Notes: a model not told the origin generated them from the letters alone. DNA of 64,000 nucleotides from Streptomonospora salina (GCF_014204715.1 NZ_JACHLY010000001.1:2812501-2876500); one strand, 5' to 3'; shown: positions 25,684 to 36,793, counted from the first letter of the stretch. Made by a program: numbers and translations.

Positions 25684-26091
25684 GGTGACCTCCTTTTCTT
25701 CCAGTTCCTATGTGCCTCTGCCCGGTACTGGGCGGCCTATGCGCGGGCGTCCGGCGAGACACGTCACCGATGGAGCCGCCTGCGGTTCCGCCGTTTCCCG
25801 CCGTTAGAGCGCTTTTCCACGTTATCGACGTGTTGGCCCAACATACTCCGACCCGGCGCGGAGGCCGGGCATTCAACACGCAGCCCCCGCTCGGCCGGTC
25901 CGGAAGCGGCGGCGGCAGCGATGCGCGCCGGAACCGTGGAGCACGGTTCCGGCTCCGGTGGGCCGCCTTCGGGCCGCGGTGGGTGGCACCGTGGGGCCGC
26001 GCGCCCGTTTGGACGGTGCGCAGGAACGCGATCCAGGCCACTGCGGGTAACGTGGAACGCGCAACTGCAGACAACGGAAAGGCACACCCAG
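25684..26091. other. 408-base intergenic region
   Basis: Between the divergent DUF5324 and cyclophilin genes. TGTTGGCCCAACA at 25831-25843 is a perfect 6-1-6 palindrome, a possible operator. A frame runs through this span into the cyclophilin gene, but it shows no coding character before 26092. Confidence 0.5.
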
Positions 26092-26619
26092 GTGTCCGAG
26101 GTCAACGGTCAGCCCCGCGCGCGGCTGAACACCACACAGGGGACGATCGTCGTCAAGCTCTTCGCGGAGCAGGCGCCCGAGACAGTCGAGAACTTCATCG
26201 GCCTCGCCGAGGGGACGAAGCAGTGGATCGACCCCACTACCGGTAAGCCCAGCAACGCGCCGCTGTACAACGGCACGATCTTCCACCGGATCATCGACGG
26301 CTTCATGGTCCAGGGCGGCGACCCGCTGGGCAACGGCCGCGGCGGCCCCGGGTACAAGTTCGCGGACGAGTTCGACCCGTCGCTGAAGTTCGACCGCCCC
26401 TACCTGCTGGCGATGGCCAACGCCGGCCCCAACACCAACGGCTCGCAGTTCTTCATCACGGTCGGCACCCCCGACTGGCTGAACCGCAAGCACACCATCT
26501 TCGGCGAGGTCGTCTCGGGCACCGAGATCGTCGACACGGTCTCGAAGGTCGCCACCAACGCCCAGGACCGTCCGCTTGAGGACATCACCCTGACGTCCGT
26601 CGAGATCGAGCGGTCCTAG
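26092..26619 (+). CDS. ppiA: cyclophilin-type peptidyl-prolyl isomerase
   Basis: 175 residues, cytoplasmic cyclophilin catalysing cis-trans isomerisation of Xaa-Pro bonds. Conserved elements: TIFHRIIDGFMVQGGDPLGNG with the catalytic Arg, LAMANAGPNTNGSQFFIT, WLNRKHTIFGEVVSG. No signal peptide. GTG at 26092 has GGAAAGG ten bases upstream. The rhomboid gene starts 16 bases after its stop, so the two are co-transcribed, as in other actinobacteria. Confidence 0.93.
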   Translation: MSEVNGQPRARLNTTQGTIVVKLFAEQAPETVENFIGLAEGTKQWIDPTTGKPSNAPLYNGTIFHRIIDGFMVQGGDPLGNGRGGPGYKFADEFDPSLKFDRPYLLAMANAGPNTNGSQFFITVGTPDWLNRKHTIFGEVVSGTEIVDTVSKVATNAQDRPLEDITLTSVEIERS

Positions 26620-26634
26620 GCGGCGGCTGCTCCG

Positions 26635-27540
26635 ATGGCCTCCTCCCCCGCCGACGGCCCCGGTCCGGACGCCGCGGACGACGTCCCCACGTGTTACCGG
26701 CACCGCGGCCGCGAAACCTACCTGCGGTGCTCCCGGTGCGACCGCTCGATCTGCCCCGACTGCACCAACGACGCGCCGGTGGGCCAGCACTGCCCCGAAT
26801 GCGTAGCCGAGGGCAATCGGAATCTGCGGCGTTCGCGCACCGTCCTCGGCGGCCGCGTCGCTTCGCGGCCCACCGTCACGTGGGTGCTGCTCGCCCTGAT
26901 GGGGGCGGGGTTCGCGGCCCAGCTCGCCCTGCCCGGCCAAGGGCTCGCCGCCGGCTTCGGGATGTACGGACCGATGGCCGTGTTCGAGGGGCAGTGGTAC
27001 CGGCTGCTCACATCGGCGTTCCTGCACGGCGGGGTGATGCACCTGCTGTTCAACGGGTTCGCGCTGTACATCGTCGGTCGGCAGGTCGAAACCGTGCTGG
27101 GCCACGCCCGCTATGCCGCACTGTGGGTGCTGAGCGCCCTGGGCGGGTCGGTGCTGAGCCTGCTGCTGGAGCCGGAGACGCTGTCGGTGGGGGCTTCGGG
27201 CGCGATCTTCGGCCTGTTCGGCGCGATCTTCGTGATCGGGCGCAAGCTGCAGATCGACACCCGGTTCATCGTGGGTCTGCTCGCGGTGAACCTGCTGATC
27301 ACCTTCGTCGTGCCGAACATCGCCTGGGCCGGGCACCTCGGCGGGCTCGGCGTCGGCCTGCTGATGGGGGCGGCGTACGCGTACCTGCCGCTGGGCGGCA
27401 AGCGCCCCGGCGGGGACGGCGACCGCCATCTGCAGCTTGTGCACGGACTGGCCACCGCCGGAGTCGTCGCCCTGCTCGCTGCGGGTGCGATGGCAGGGGC
27501 GATGCTGCTGCAGGCCGGAGTCGTGCTGCTCGGCCTGTAG
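26635..27540 (+). CDS. rhomboid-family intramembrane serine protease
   Basis: 301 residues. N-terminal B-box-like zinc finger (CYRHRGRETYLRCSRCDRSI, CPDC and HCPEC) at residues 20-62, then six or seven membrane helices. The active-site Ser is in SVGASGAIFGLFG (about 185) and the catalytic His in AGHLGGLGVGLLMG (about 240); HGGVMHLLFNGFALY matches the HxxxN segment. Cleaves transmembrane substrates; native substrates in actinomycetes are unknown. Zinc finger plus rhomboid is the standard actinobacterial form. Confidence 0.93.
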   Translation: MASSPADGPGPDAADDVPTCYRHRGRETYLRCSRCDRSICPDCTNDAPVGQHCPECVAEGNRNLRRSRTVLGGRVASRPTVTWVLLALMGAGFAAQLALPGQGLAAGFGMYGPMAVFEGQWYRLLTSAFLHGGVMHLLFNGFALYIVGRQVETVLGHARYAALWVLSALGGSVLSLLLEPETLSVGASGAIFGLFGAIFVIGRKLQIDTRFIVGLLAVNLLITFVVPNIAWAGHLGGLGVGLLMGAAYAYLPLGGKRPGGDGDRHLQLVHGLATAGVVALLAAGAMAGAMLLQAGVVLLGL

Positions 27541-27585
27541 CGGACTCGGCAGGCGACTGCAGCGTGCGAGGTGCACGCGTGCACA

Positions 27586-27624
27586 CAGTATCCCCCGGGC
27601 GTGTTCCGCGCCCGGGGGATACTG
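27586..27624. terminator. bidirectional terminator between rhomboid and crgA
   Basis: A perfect 16 bp stem (27586-27601 with 27609-27624) and seven-base loop lies 46 bases after the rhomboid stop, between convergent genes. Confidence 0.85.
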
Positions 27625-27711
27625 CTTTCCGGCGGAACCGCGGGTCGGGCGCGGCCACGCGTATGCCTGCGCCTCCGCGGTCGGACATGCCGAAAAGAGC
27701 TACCCACAACG

Positions 27712-27732
27712 TGTGGATAACTCTGTGGAAAA
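27712..27732 (-). promoter_or_regulatory. paired DnaA boxes
   Basis: Read on the minus strand, TTTTCCACA and TTATCCACA lie 12 bases apart joined by GAG. TTATCCACA is the consensus DnaA box. The 17-mer CCACAGAGTTATCCACA recurs in the second cluster at 58534-58606. Located in the otherwise gene-free 319-base gap 27541-27859. Confidence 0.55.
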
Positions 27733-27859
27733 CCGTCGGTCCGGTTATGTCGGGACGCGCCTGGAGGTGCTTTCGCCGCAGGAGGCGGCCGCCGCCGTGG
27801 CGCCGCGAGGCGAATCCGAGAGAAAGCGGAATCCCGCCCGCGCGTGGCCGCTCGACGCG

Positions 27860-28114
27860 TCAGTGCCAGCGTGTGCCCAGGATGAGCGCGAGGATGATCC
27901 CGCCGAACCCGATGGCCAGGTTCCAGTTCCCCAAGTCGCTCATGTAGGGGATCATCGAGCCGGCGATGTAGTACACCGCGATCCACACCACGCCGAGCAC
28001 CATCACCGTGACCAGCGTCGGCAGCAGCCAGCGCGGACTCACCTGGGGCTTGGTGGCCGACGGCGGCGGCGTGTAAACGGCCTTCTTCTTGCGATCGTTG
28101 CGGGACTTGGGCAC
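27860..28114 (-). CDS. crgA: cell division protein CrgA
   Basis: 84 residues, the usual length. Basic N-terminus MPKSRNDRKKKAVYTPPP, then two membrane helices (LLPTLVTVMVLGVVWIAVYY and LAIGFGGIILALILGTRWH) with PYMSDLGNWN between them, which is the CrgA signature. CrgA is a small divisome protein that contacts FtsZ, FtsQ, FtsI and CwsA and tunes septation. It lies next to the pknB operon on the same strand, its conserved position. Confidence 0.95.
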   Translation of the reverse strand: MPKSRNDRKKKAVYTPPPSATKPQVSPRWLLPTLVTVMVLGVVWIAVYYIAGSMIPYMSDLGNWNLAIGFGGIILALILGTRWH

Positions 28115-28344
28115 GGTCGCTGCTCCAAAAACGAATCGGCCGGGAACTGATGGATCTCGGTCGTTACCAGTCTACGCCCAACAAGGCGCCTGCGGGACGG
28201 TCGAATCAACCGCCTCACCGGGTGCAATGTCTATGACCTGCACGGATGTGGCTATCCGGCTCCAGGTCGTGGACGCCCCGGAACCCGACGTCGGCTCCCG
28301 CCCGGGCCGGGGCCGCGCCGCGCGGCACGCCCCGGCCCGGGGGA

Positions 28345-30138
<1,794 letters not shown>

Positions 30139-30222
30139 GTCGTGAACTGTTCCTCGTAATCTGCGCGGGTATGCGGGGGCCCGCGTCGCCTGGCGAATGT
30201 CGGATCGTCGCGTGCTCTGCGG

Positions 30223-31761
30223 TCAGCCTTCTCCCGAAACGTCTTCGGAGTCGCCGCCGGTGCCGTCGCCCCCCGATTCGTCTTCGGAACCGCCCTCGGT
30301 GCCGTCGTCGCCCGATTCGTCTTCGGAACCGCCCTCGGTGCCGTCGTCGCCCCCGCCGGGGTCCTCGGTCCCGGTCGAGTCGGGATTCGGGCCGGTTCCG
30401 GCGGTCCCCCCGTCGCCACGGCCGTCACCGGGCGGGCTCGCCGGTGCCGTGGACGTCGGACCGGGATCCGGCTCGTAGTCGGATCCGCCGTTGTCCGGCG
30501 GCGTGTAGTCCTCGGTTCCGGAGTCCTCCACGGAGGTTTCCTGCTGTGTCGGCGACGGCGGTGGTTCGGACGAGCCGCTCTGCGACTGTTCCGGTTTCGG
30601 GTCGTCTACATTGCTGCCTTCCGCCTCGGGCCAGCCTAAGCCTTCGCGTCCGGCCCAGACCGCCCCGAGCACCAGCACGACGGCGGCCGCCACCGCGACG
30701 AGGACCAGGGGTAGGCGTGCCCGGGACCTCCGCGCGGGAGCCGGGCCAACACTATCGGACCCCTGCCGGCCGTCACCGTACCCCGGCCTACCTCCGTCCA
30801 CCGGGGTGGCGCCATCGGCCGCGGCGGGCGCGCCGGCGCCGGCCGTCCCCACCACCGTCGTGTGCGCGGGGTCGGGAAGATCCATGGCCGTGGTCCCGCC
30901 GAGCACGGCGCCCAGGTCGGCCCGCAGTCGCTGGGCCGACGCGGCGACCTCGCTCGTCGAGGCGGGGCGGGCCTCCGGCGACTTCTCCAGCAGCCGCTCG
31001 ACGAGAGCGGCTGCCTGAGGAGGGACGGTGTCGGGCAGGGGCGGCGGCGGTTCGCGGGTGTGGGCCAGCGCCAGAGCCAGAGGGGTGTCGGAGGTGAAGG
31101 GCGGCTGGCCCGCCAGGCACTCGTAGGTCACCACCCCCAGCGCATAGATGTCGGAGGAGTGGGTGGCCGGGCGGCCCGAAGCCTGCTCCGGCGAAATGTA
31201 CTGGGCGGTGCCCATCACCATGCCGGTCTGGGTGAGGGTGACCGACTCGTTGCCGCGGGCGATACCGAAGTCGGTCAGCTTGACCGTGCCGTTCTCGGTC
31301 ACCAGCAGGTTGCCCGGCTTGATGTCGCGGTGGACGACGTCGCGCGCGTGGGCCGCCGCCAACGCCGCCGCGGCCTGGCCCAGGATGTCCAGTGTGACGC
31401 TGGGCTCCAGGCCGTCGTTGCGCCGAAGGATGGACGACAGGGGCTCGCCCGGAACGAGCTCCATGATCAGAAACGCGTGCCCGTCCTGCTCGCCGTAGTC
31501 GTAGACCTGGGCGATGCCCGGATGCGACAGTCCGGCGGTGATCCGCCCTTCGGTGCGGAAGCGTTCGCGCGAGGTGGGCTCGGCCATCTGCGCGGGGTGC
31601 AGGAGCTTCACCGCGACTTCGCGGTTGAGCAGAGTGTCCTCGGCGCGCCAGACCGTGCCCATGCCGCCGGAACCGATCTGCTCCTGAAGGCGGTAGCGGC
31701 CGCTGAGCACCGTTCCGGCCACGGCGCCCGCGCCGGGCGGTCCCGCGTCGTTCTCGCTCAC
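30223..31761 (-). CDS. pknA: Ser/Thr protein kinase PknA-type
   Basis: 512 residues. Kinase domain about 19-280: GSGGMGTVWRAED, AVKLL, VVHRDIKPGNLLV, LTDFGIARG, MGTAQYISPEQ. One membrane helix at about 355-378 (PLVLVAVAAAVVLVLGAVWA), then a low-complexity extracytoplasmic tail rich in Asp, Glu, Gly, Ser and Thr with an internal 13-residue repeat. No PASTA domains, so it is the PknA partner of PknB. The GTG start at 31761 overlaps the pbpA stop as GTGA, showing coupled translation; the frame continues into pbpA without meaning. Confidence 0.93.
   Translation of the reverse strand: MSENDAGPPGAGAVAGTVLSGRYRLQEQIGSGGMGTVWRAEDTLLNREVAVKLLHPAQMAEPTSRERFRTEGRITAGLSHPGIAQVYDYGEQDGHAFLIMELVPGEPLSSILRRNDGLEPSVTLDILGQAAAALAAAHARDVVHRDIKPGNLLVTENGTVKLTDFGIARGNESVTLTQTGMVMGTAQYISPEQASGRPATHSSDIYALGVVTYECLAGQPPFTSDTPLALALAHTREPPPPLPDTVPPQAAALVERLLEKSPEARPASTSEVAASAQRLRADLGAVLGGTTAMDLPDPAHTTVVGTAGAGAPAAADGATPVDGGRPGYGDGRQGSDSVGPAPARRSRARLPLVLVAVAAAVVLVLGAVWAGREGLGWPEAEGSNVDDPKPEQSQSGSSEPPPSPTQQETSVEDSGTEDYTPPDNGGSDYEPDPGPTSTAPASPPGDGRGDGGTAGTGPNPDSTGTEDPGGGDDGTEGGSEDESGDDGTEGGSEDESGGDGTGGDSEDVSGEG
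30233..30349 (-). repeat. 3 x 39 bp tandem repeat in the pknA tail
   Basis: Copies at 30272-30310 and 30311-30349 are identical; 30233-30271 is a diverged third copy. Each encodes 13 residues of the acidic Gly/Ser/Glu tail, so copy-number change keeps the frame. A likely length-variable site. Confidence 0.85.
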
Positions 31762-33197
31762 TCGTCGATCACAGCTTCCATCATCCCCTTGGCGATCGGA
31801 GCCCCCAGCTCTCCGCCGCTCTGGTCGCCGTTCTCGACGACGACCGCGACGGCGACCTGGGGGTCGTCGGCCGGCGCGAAGGAGATGAACCAGTTGTGCG
31901 TGTGCCCGGTACCGGTCTCGGCGGTGCCGGTCTTGCCGGCGACCTGCATCCCGGGGATGGCGCCGGCGGGCCCCGACGCTTCGTCGCCTTCGGTGACGCC
32001 GATCATCATCTGGGTCAGGTCCTCGGCGGTGCCGGAACTGACGGCCTCGGAGAAGACCTCCGGCTGGGCGGCCTTGACCTCTTCGAGGTTCGAATTCTGC
32101 ACCGAGTCGACGAGGTAGGGCTTCATGACGTCGCCGTCGTTGGCCACACCCGAGGCGACCATGGCCATCTGCAGCGGCGTGGCCTCGACGTTGGCCTGGC
32201 CGATGCCGTTGCGGCCCAGGATGTTGGGATCGGTCTCCAGGGGTGCGGAACTCTCCGTCACATCCACCGGGACTTCCATCGGCCCCTGGTTGAACCCGTA
32301 CGCCCCGGCCTGCTCGTGCATCTTCTGGCCACCGAGCTCGATCGCCCAGTTGGCCATCGAGGTGTTGCAGGAGATCTCGATGGAGTGCGCCAGCGAATCG
32401 GGGGCGCCGTTGTTGCACGAGGCGTCCCAGGCGTTGGTCAGCGGAGCACCCAGATCCAGGGACTCGGGAGCGTCCATCGTGGATTCGGGGGTGGCCCCGT
32501 CCTCCAGCGCCGCGGAAGCGGTGACGACCTTGAACGTCGACCCGGGCGGGTAGACCTCGTTGAAGGCGCGGTTGAGCAGCGGCTTCTGCTCACTCGCCTC
32601 CAGCTCCTCCCACTTCTTGCCCGCCTGCTCGGTGTCGGTGACGCTGGCGACGCTGTTGGGATCGAAGCTGGGGGTGGAGTAGGAGGCCAGCACCGCGCCG
32701 GTGCTGGGGTCGAGGGCGACGGCGGCGCCGTTCTTGCCCAGCGGATCCAGTCCGTCCATGGCGGCCTGCTGGACTTCGGGATCGACGGTGAGGTAGACGT
32801 CGGCGCCCTTGGGCTCTTCGCCGGTGAGCATGTCGCGGAAGTTGTTGACCGCCAGCAGCTGGTTGGAGCCGTCCAGGAAGGAGTTCTCCGCCCGCTCGAT
32901 TCCGGTGGCCGAACCCGCGCGGAACGCCCCCACGACCGGGGCGTACAGCGTGCCGTTTTCGTACTTGCGCTGGAACTGGTCGCTGTCGCCGCCGACGGGG
33001 TCGGAATAGGCGACCTCTTCGCTGCCCACGAGGATGGAGCCGCGGTGCTGGGTGAGGCTTTCGATGAACTGGCGGCTGTTGTAGGGGTGCTCCTGCAGGC
33101 TCTCGGCCTGGAACGTCTGGATCCAGGAGATGTTGAGCATCAGCACCCCGAAGAGCGCCAGGGAGAAAATCGCCAGGCGGCGGATGGGTTTGTTCAT
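31758..33197 (-). CDS. pbpA: penicillin-binding protein PbpA (class B transpeptidase)
   Basis: 479 residues. N-terminal membrane anchor at about 7-26, a dimerisation region (SRQFIESLTQHRGSILV), and a C-terminal transpeptidase with all three active-site motifs: Ser-x-x-Lys in YPPGSTFKVV, Ser-x-Asn in IEISCNTSMANW, and Lys-Thr-Gly in VAGKTGTAETG. Crosslinks peptidoglycan outside the membrane, working with the RodA glycosyltransferase encoded just upstream (ATGA overlap). Target of the PknA/PknB kinases in mycobacteria. Length is normal for the actinobacterial PbpA group. Confidence 0.95.
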   Translation of the reverse strand: MNKPIRRLAIFSLALFGVLMLNISWIQTFQAESLQEHPYNSRQFIESLTQHRGSILVGSEEVAYSDPVGGDSDQFQRKYENGTLYAPVVGAFRAGSATGIERAENSFLDGSNQLLAVNNFRDMLTGEEPKGADVYLTVDPEVQQAAMDGLDPLGKNGAAVALDPSTGAVLASYSTPSFDPNSVASVTDTEQAGKKWEELEASEQKPLLNRAFNEVYPPGSTFKVVTASAALEDGATPESTMDAPESLDLGAPLTNAWDASCNNGAPDSLAHSIEISCNTSMANWAIELGGQKMHEQAGAYGFNQGPMEVPVDVTESSAPLETDPNILGRNGIGQANVEATPLQMAMVASGVANDGDVMKPYLVDSVQNSNLEEVKAAQPEVFSEAVSSGTAEDLTQMMIGVTEGDEASGPAGAIPGMQVAGKTGTAETGTGHTHNWFISFAPADDPQVAVAVVVENGDQSGGELGAPIAKGMMEAVIDE

Positions 33198-34630
33198 CGG
33201 GAGATCACCTGTGTCGCGCCTTCGTCCTGGATGGCCTGCGGGGCCGGCTTGCGTGCGTTGTTGCTCATCCGCATCAGCAGCGCGAGCATGACCCAGCTCG
33301 AAAGCAGGGCCGAACCGCCCTTGGCGACGAAGGGGATGGTCGCACCGGTCATCGGGATCACGCGGGTGACCCCGCCGATGACGACGAATGTCTGGAAGGC
33401 GATCAGGAACGAGATGCCCGATGCGAACATCTTGATGAAGAGTTCCTTGGAAGCCAGCGCGATGCGCATGCCGCGCTCGACCAGCAGGGCCATCGCCATC
33501 AGCATCACCATGCAGCCGGCCAGGCCCAGCTCTTCGCCGAACGCGACGAAGATGAAGTCGTTCTGCACCTCGGGGACGAAGCCCGGTTTCCCGCCGCCGA
33601 GCCCGGCACCGGTCATGCCGCCTTCGGCCATCGCGAACAGGCCCTGCACGAGCTGCTGGCTGTTACCGGCGGTCTGGCAGAAGGATTCGGGGTCGGCCAT
33701 CGCCTCGTCGGTGCAGAACACGTCCGGGCGGAACGCGTCGAGCCAGGTGACCATGCGCACCCGGAAGTGCGAGACGAACGGGTAGATCAGGGCGCAGGCG
33801 CCGAAGAACGCGGTGAGCCCGATCACCAGCCAGTTGCTGCGGTGGGTGGCGACGTAGATCATCGCGAGGAAGGTGCCGAACAGCATCAGCGCCGTGCCCA
33901 GGTCGTTCATCAGGATGACCAGGACGATGATGCAGAAGCCCCACATGGCCGCCATCGGCGCGAGATCGCGGGCGCGGGGCAGGTCCAGCACCTTCAGCGG
34001 CCCGATCTTGACCTGCCGCGAAGCCAGGGCGAGCACGTCGCGCTTGGTGACCATGTAGCCGGCGAGGAAGACCACCAGGGCGATCTTGGCGAACTCCGAG
34101 GGCTGGAGGCTCGTGAATCCGAGGTCGACCCACTGCCGGGCACCGTTGATGCTCGTGCCGACGATCGGGAGCAGCGGCGTGAGCAGTAGCACCACGGCGG
34201 CCAGCGCCATGATGTAGGGGTAGCGCTGCAGCGTCCGCGGTTCCTTGAGGAAGAAGACCAGCGCCGCGAACACCGCCATGCTGGCCGCTGTGAGGATCAG
34301 CTGGTCCTGGGCGCTGCCCTGCTCGGTGTCTCCGGTGGCCTCGAAGAGCCGCCAGAGCATCGCGATGCCCAGGCCGTTGAGAAGCGTCGCCAGCGGCAGC
34401 AGCAGGGGGTCCGACCACGGTGCGAAGTAGCGGATGAAGACGTGCGCCAGCATCGCCAGTCCGCCGAAGAGCACGGCGTAGACGAACAGGCTCGCCGGCA
34501 TCTCGCCGTTGCGGGTGAGCCCGGCCTCGATCATCGCGAACAGCGTGATCGCCACTGCGCCGAGCGTCATGACCAGCTCGGCGTTGCGCCGCTTGACGGG
34601 CGGCAGCTGGGTGGGAGCTTCGGTCGTCAC
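33194..34630 (-). CDS. rodA: SEDS peptidoglycan glycosyltransferase RodA/FtsW
   Basis: 478 residues, about ten to twelve membrane helices. SEDS hallmarks: INGARQWVDLG, LQPSEFAKIALVVFLA, NDLGTALMLFGTFLAM, and the long extracytoplasmic loop with NDFIFVAFGEELG, plus TGATIPFVAKGGSALLSSW near the end. Polymerises lipid II into glycan strands and pairs with the class B PBP encoded by the overlapping next gene. Its start is one base from the end of pstP. Operon position identifies it as the RodA-type paralogue rather than the dcw-cluster FtsW. Confidence 0.95.
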   Translation of the reverse strand: MTTEAPTQLPPVKRRNAELVMTLGAVAITLFAMIEAGLTRNGEMPASLFVYAVLFGGLAMLAHVFIRYFAPWSDPLLLPLATLLNGLGIAMLWRLFEATGDTEQGSAQDQLILTAASMAVFAALVFFLKEPRTLQRYPYIMALAAVVLLLTPLLPIVGTSINGARQWVDLGFTSLQPSEFAKIALVVFLAGYMVTKRDVLALASRQVKIGPLKVLDLPRARDLAPMAAMWGFCIIVLVILMNDLGTALMLFGTFLAMIYVATHRSNWLVIGLTAFFGACALIYPFVSHFRVRMVTWLDAFRPDVFCTDEAMADPESFCQTAGNSQQLVQGLFAMAEGGMTGAGLGGGKPGFVPEVQNDFIFVAFGEELGLAGCMVMLMAMALLVERGMRIALASKELFIKMFASGISFLIAFQTFVVIGGVTRVIPMTGATIPFVAKGGSALLSSWVMLALLMRMSNNARKPAPQAIQDEGATQVISR

Positions 34631-34631
34631 C

Positions 34632-36023
34632 TCATTCCCCTCCCGTCGGGGTCGCGATGGCGTCGGCGGAGTCCTGCGTGCTGTCGCCGCCCGCGTCCCG
34701 CTGCCCGGATCCGGCGGAGTCGAGTCCGCAGGACTCGGGGTCGGCCGCGCAGTCGTCGGCGGTCCCGCGCAGTTCGGCGATGCGCGCGTCGGCTTCGTCG
34801 CTGTCGTCGAGGGGGATGGTGGCGTTGACGGCGTTGCGCTGGGTCTGGGGGAGGCCGTCGAGGGGGATGTCGGTGCTGCGGATCTGCTCGGCGAGGTCGT
34901 AGCCGGCGACGTCGGTGTTGAGGCCCTGGTAGACGGCGACGGTGGAACCCTCCTGGGAGGGGCCGATGAAGAACTGGCTGCTCAGGTAGCGCGAGCCGAA
35001 GTAGAAGCCGGCCGCGGCGACGGCCGCGACGATGACCAGGAAGGTGACGACCATCGGCCACCATCTGCGGGTGCGTCGATCGGAACTCGGCCCGGTCCCG
35101 GAGCCGGGGCCCGAACTCGGGGAATCCTCGCGGGCGTCTTCCGCCGGGGGGATGCGGTCCATCTCGGCGGTGTCGCCGGACGATCGGTTCAGTCCCTGTG
35201 CGCGGCCGGCCGGGGTGTCGGGGGTCATCACGGGTTCGCGGCGCTGGTCGGCGGCGCCCGCGATCGCCGGTGCCTGTGTGGGGCCGCCCTGGTCGGTGGC
35301 GGTGTCGATGATGTCGGCGACCACTGCGGTGATGTTGTCGGGGCCGCCGCCCCGGTTGGCGAGGTCGATCAGCCGCCGTGCGGCGGCGTCGGGGTTGGCC
35401 TCGGTCTCCATCGTCTGGCGGATGGTGTCGGTGCTGACCACCCCGGACAGGCCGTCGGAGCACAGCATGTAGCGGTCGCCGACCCGGGCTTCGCTGACGG
35501 AGATGTCGGGGTCGACCTGGCTGCGGCCGTCCAGCGCGCGCAGCAGCAGGGACCGCTGGGGATGGGTGGCGACCTCTTCTTCGGTGATCTTGCCTTCGTC
35601 GACGAGGGTCTGCACCAGTGTGTGGTCGTGGGTGATCTGCCCGAACTCGTCGCCCCGCAGCAAGTAGGCGCGGGAGTCGCCGACGTGGACCATGGCCATG
35701 CGCGCGCCCGACCAGAGCATGGCCGTTAGAGTGGTCCCCATGTTCTCCAGGCGGGGTTCGTCCTGGACCCGCTGGGCCAGCGTGGCGTTGGCGTTCTCGA
35801 CGGCCTGCTGGAGGGATTCGGCCATCTCCTCGGTCGAGGGGACGTCCTCGTCGAGCGCCGCCAGTGTCGACACGGCGATGGCGCTGGCGATCTCACCGCC
35901 GGCATGACCGCCCATTCCGTCGGCGACGGCGAGGAGGTACGGGCCGGCGTAGGCGGAATCTTCGTTGCCTTCGCGGAGGCATCCTACGTCGGAGTACGCC
36001 GCGTATCGGAGAGCGATTGTCAT
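34632..36023 (-). CDS. pstP: PP2C-type Ser/Thr phosphatase PstP
   Basis: 463 residues. PP2C domain about 5-235 with metal-binding motifs NEDSAYAGP, VADGMGGHAGGEIAS, GDSRAYLLR, MLCSDGLSGVV and GGPDNITAVV. A linker, one membrane helix at about 312-332 (MVVTFLVIVAAVAAAGFYFG) and an extracytoplasmic domain follow, as in mycobacterial PstP. Reverses PknA/PknB phosphorylation of proteins in the operon and elsewhere. Overlaps fhaB (ATGA) and abuts rodA. The C-terminal 40 residues are low complexity. Confidence 0.95.
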   Translation of the reverse strand: MTIALRYAAYSDVGCLREGNEDSAYAGPYLLAVADGMGGHAGGEIASAIAVSTLAALDEDVPSTEEMAESLQQAVENANATLAQRVQDEPRLENMGTTLTAMLWSGARMAMVHVGDSRAYLLRGDEFGQITHDHTLVQTLVDEGKITEEEVATHPQRSLLLRALDGRSQVDPDISVSEARVGDRYMLCSDGLSGVVSTDTIRQTMETEANPDAAARRLIDLANRGGGPDNITAVVADIIDTATDQGGPTQAPAIAGAADQRREPVMTPDTPAGRAQGLNRSSGDTAEMDRIPPAEDAREDSPSSGPGSGTGPSSDRRTRRWWPMVVTFLVIVAAVAAAGFYFGSRYLSSQFFIGPSQEGSTVAVYQGLNTDVAGYDLAEQIRSTDIPLDGLPQTQRNAVNATIPLDDSDEADARIAELRGTADDCAADPESCGLDSAGSGQRDAGGDSTQDSADAIATPTGGE

Positions 36024-36511
36024 TTGCGCAGTTCCAGGACGGTTTTGCCGATGCGGATGGGTTGTCCGACCGAAATGGGCTCAGGGCGGGTCAGCCGCTG
36101 CTGACCGAGGTAGGTGCCGTTCGTCGACCCCAGGTCCTCGACGATCCAGCGGCCTTCGTCGGAGAAGATGCGGGCGTGCCGACCGGACGCGTAGTCGTCG
36201 TTGATGACGAGGGTGGAGTCGTTGGCGCGCCCTATGACGATCGGCTGCGAGGTGAGGTTCAGCGAGGTTCCGGTGAGCGGTCCCTTGGTCACGACGAGTG
36301 TGCGCGGTTCGTTGCGGCGCGCCTTGGGCGCGCGGGAGGGCCGCGCGGGACCGGAGGAGCGCTCCTCGCCGCGTTTGCCGCTACTGCGCTTGGACTTGTT
36401 CTTGGCGGGGCCGAGGAGATCGGTACGGATGACGCCGACCGCCATGATCACGAACAGCCACAGCACGCAGAGGAACGTGATCCTGATCAGCATGAGGGTC
36501 AAGTCGGACAT
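36020..36511 (-). CDS. fhaB: membrane-anchored FHA protein FhaB
   Basis: 163 residues. One N-terminal membrane helix (TFLCVLWLFVIMAVGVI), a basic linker, and a C-terminal FHA domain about 75-160 with the phosphothreonine-binding signature IVIGRANDSTLVINDDYASG, RHARI and LGSTNGTYLG. FhaB (FipA) links phosphorylated division proteins to the wall machinery in mycobacteria. Its stop overlaps the pstP start. A probable promoter lies in the 282-base gap between it and fhaA. Confidence 0.93.
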   Translation of the reverse strand: MSDLTLMLIRITFLCVLWLFVIMAVGVIRTDLLGPAKNKSKRSSGKRGEERSSGPARPSRAPKARRNEPRTLVVTKGPLTGTSLNLTSQPIVIGRANDSTLVINDDYASGRHARIFSDEGRWIVEDLGSTNGTYLGQQRLTRPEPISVGQPIRIGKTVLELRK

Positions 36512-36793
36512 TGAACTGCTCTTCAGCCCCTGTCGTGCTTCGGCGAGGTGGCGGTCATCGGAGCCGCCACCGCGTCTGATCGGCGTCGGACCCTACGAGA
36601 TCGTGTCGGAAAAGCCGAACGAACTCAATGGAAAGGGATCCTAGAGGCCGCCGCCGGATGATTCGGCCGCCGTCTGCCGTGTGGTCGGAGGCGGCGCTTG
36701 TGGAAGGTCTCTCTACGTCTGCTGTGACGCGGCGGGCGCGCGTTTGGTTGCGGGGGTCCGGGTCTACGGGGGCGCCCGGATCGCGCTCCGGGG

